The translations under genes were made by a program, and so were the position numbers. From the NCBI GenBank assembly GCA_003281315.1, contig QCCH01000001.1, positions 62,001 through 126,000 of the forward strand: a DNA stretch of 64,000 nucleotides, in the 5' to 3' direction. This document shows positions 63,363 through 64,000 of the stretch, piece by piece. The DNA is from Prochlorococcus sp. AG-347-K20 (GTDB lineage Bacteria; Cyanobacteriota; Cyanobacteriia; PCC-6307; Cyanobiaceae). A model generated the notes under the pieces. The model had not been told where the DNA came from, ran no database searches, and saw nothing but the letters and a program-made list of their open reading frames with translations. Numbering within the stretch: position 1 is the first letter of the stretch; every line of letters begins with the position of its first letter.

Positions 63363-63563
63363 AATAACATTCAAGAAAATTATTTGTCTAGGCCTTTAAT
63401 AAACAAACTTAATACTTTAATTAATAAAATGTGTTCCTACTAAAGAAATTTATGTTTTTCTTTATGTAGTTTCTTGCAGGTTACATTTTGTTCGTTTTTG
63501 AGAAGTATTTTTTATTTAATGAACTTTTAAATGTAAAATTCTTAGGATTATAAAATTTGTTTT

Positions 63564-63758
63564 ATGTTTTCTAGAAGCAAAAAACCTACAGTAAAAAAAT
63601 CTGCAATAGTTGAAGAAACTCCATTATTTGCTCAATTACTACCATTCGCAAACAGAATGAATGATAAGGTTCAGTTGGTAAATGCTTTAGCTTTTACTTT
63701 TATTATGGGATTCTCAATTTTTGGAATTGCTTTATGGAAACTTTCAGGGCTCACCTAG
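63564..63758 (+). CDS. small conserved membrane protein (64 aa)
   Basis: ORF with single TM segment; soluble basic N-terminus. Confidence 0.65.
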   Translation: MFSRSKKPTVKKSAIVEETPLFAQLLPFANRMNDKVQLVNALAFTFIMGFSIFGIALWKLSGLT

Positions 63759-64000
63759 TTATTTAGTTTTTGCAAAGCATTAATTTTTGATTCTTTGTTC
63801 TTAATTATTGTTAACAACCACTTAGAGGCAAGCCCCCTTGATATCGATCTATTTTTAAGAAATCTACATATATAAATGTGTAGATTTTTTTCATTTTTGG
63901 AGTTAAATTTTTCTTCAAAGTCTAATATTTCTTCTTCTGAGGTCCTTTTTCTTAGCTCATCAACTAAAGCATGACTAGAGGAATCATTAAATAAGTTCCC
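63755..64000 (-). CDS. hypothetical protein, partial at right edge
   Basis: 82-codon open frame read by eye, ending ...SKWLLTIIKNKESKINALQKLNN*. Confidence 0.55.
   Translation of the reverse strand, partial: GNLFNDSSSHALVDELRKRTSEEEILDFEEKFNSKNEKNLHIYICRFLKNRSISRGLASKWLLTIIKNKESKINALQKLNN

Overview
AT-rich, densely packed chromosomal window from a high-light-type Prochlorococcus (picocyanobacterium). This assignment rests on gene content and order: pcb antenna gene, lycopene cyclase, menB/menD, glgA, DUF760/DUF1350/DUF2811/DUF3721/DUF4278/DUF6447-type cyanobacterial small proteins. Most of 1-57 kb is core housekeeping: ndhD (partial), thrB, glk, thrS, trpS, a Zn/Mn ABC transporter, lepB, menD, menB, glgA, murF, glmU, aroA, murI, prenyl diphosphate synthase, acs, hisS, pcb, crtL, fur family, metY/metA, SulP transporter. 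The most unusual locus is about 60.5-62.25 kb. An intact tRNA-Ser(UGA) is flanked on one side by a 61-bp copy of its 3' part. On the other side is a 43-bp exact copy of its 5' part, and beyond that a probable third, decayed 5' copy. The two good partial copies overlap exactly at the anticodon stem-loop, as expected for a tyrosine-recombinase crossover. Two 23-bp direct repeats, each made of two AGTTCACC boxes 11 bp apart, lie inside the flanked interval like integrase arm sites. I read this as a mini-element or remnant of a tRNA-integrating element (tycheposon-like) with no integrase in the window. Other items: helically phased operator-like repeats before a possible RHH/GIY-YIG pair, a 10-residue repeat protein fused to DUF3721, a GIY-YIG-like domain fused to TM helices, a POR-like SDR paralogue, a possible compatible-solute gene pair (StpA-like phosphatase and a G3PDH-like protein), a DnaA-box-like cluster, and a structured leader upstream of a DUF4278 micro-ORF. 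No searches were run; family names are from recognition of the protein sequences.
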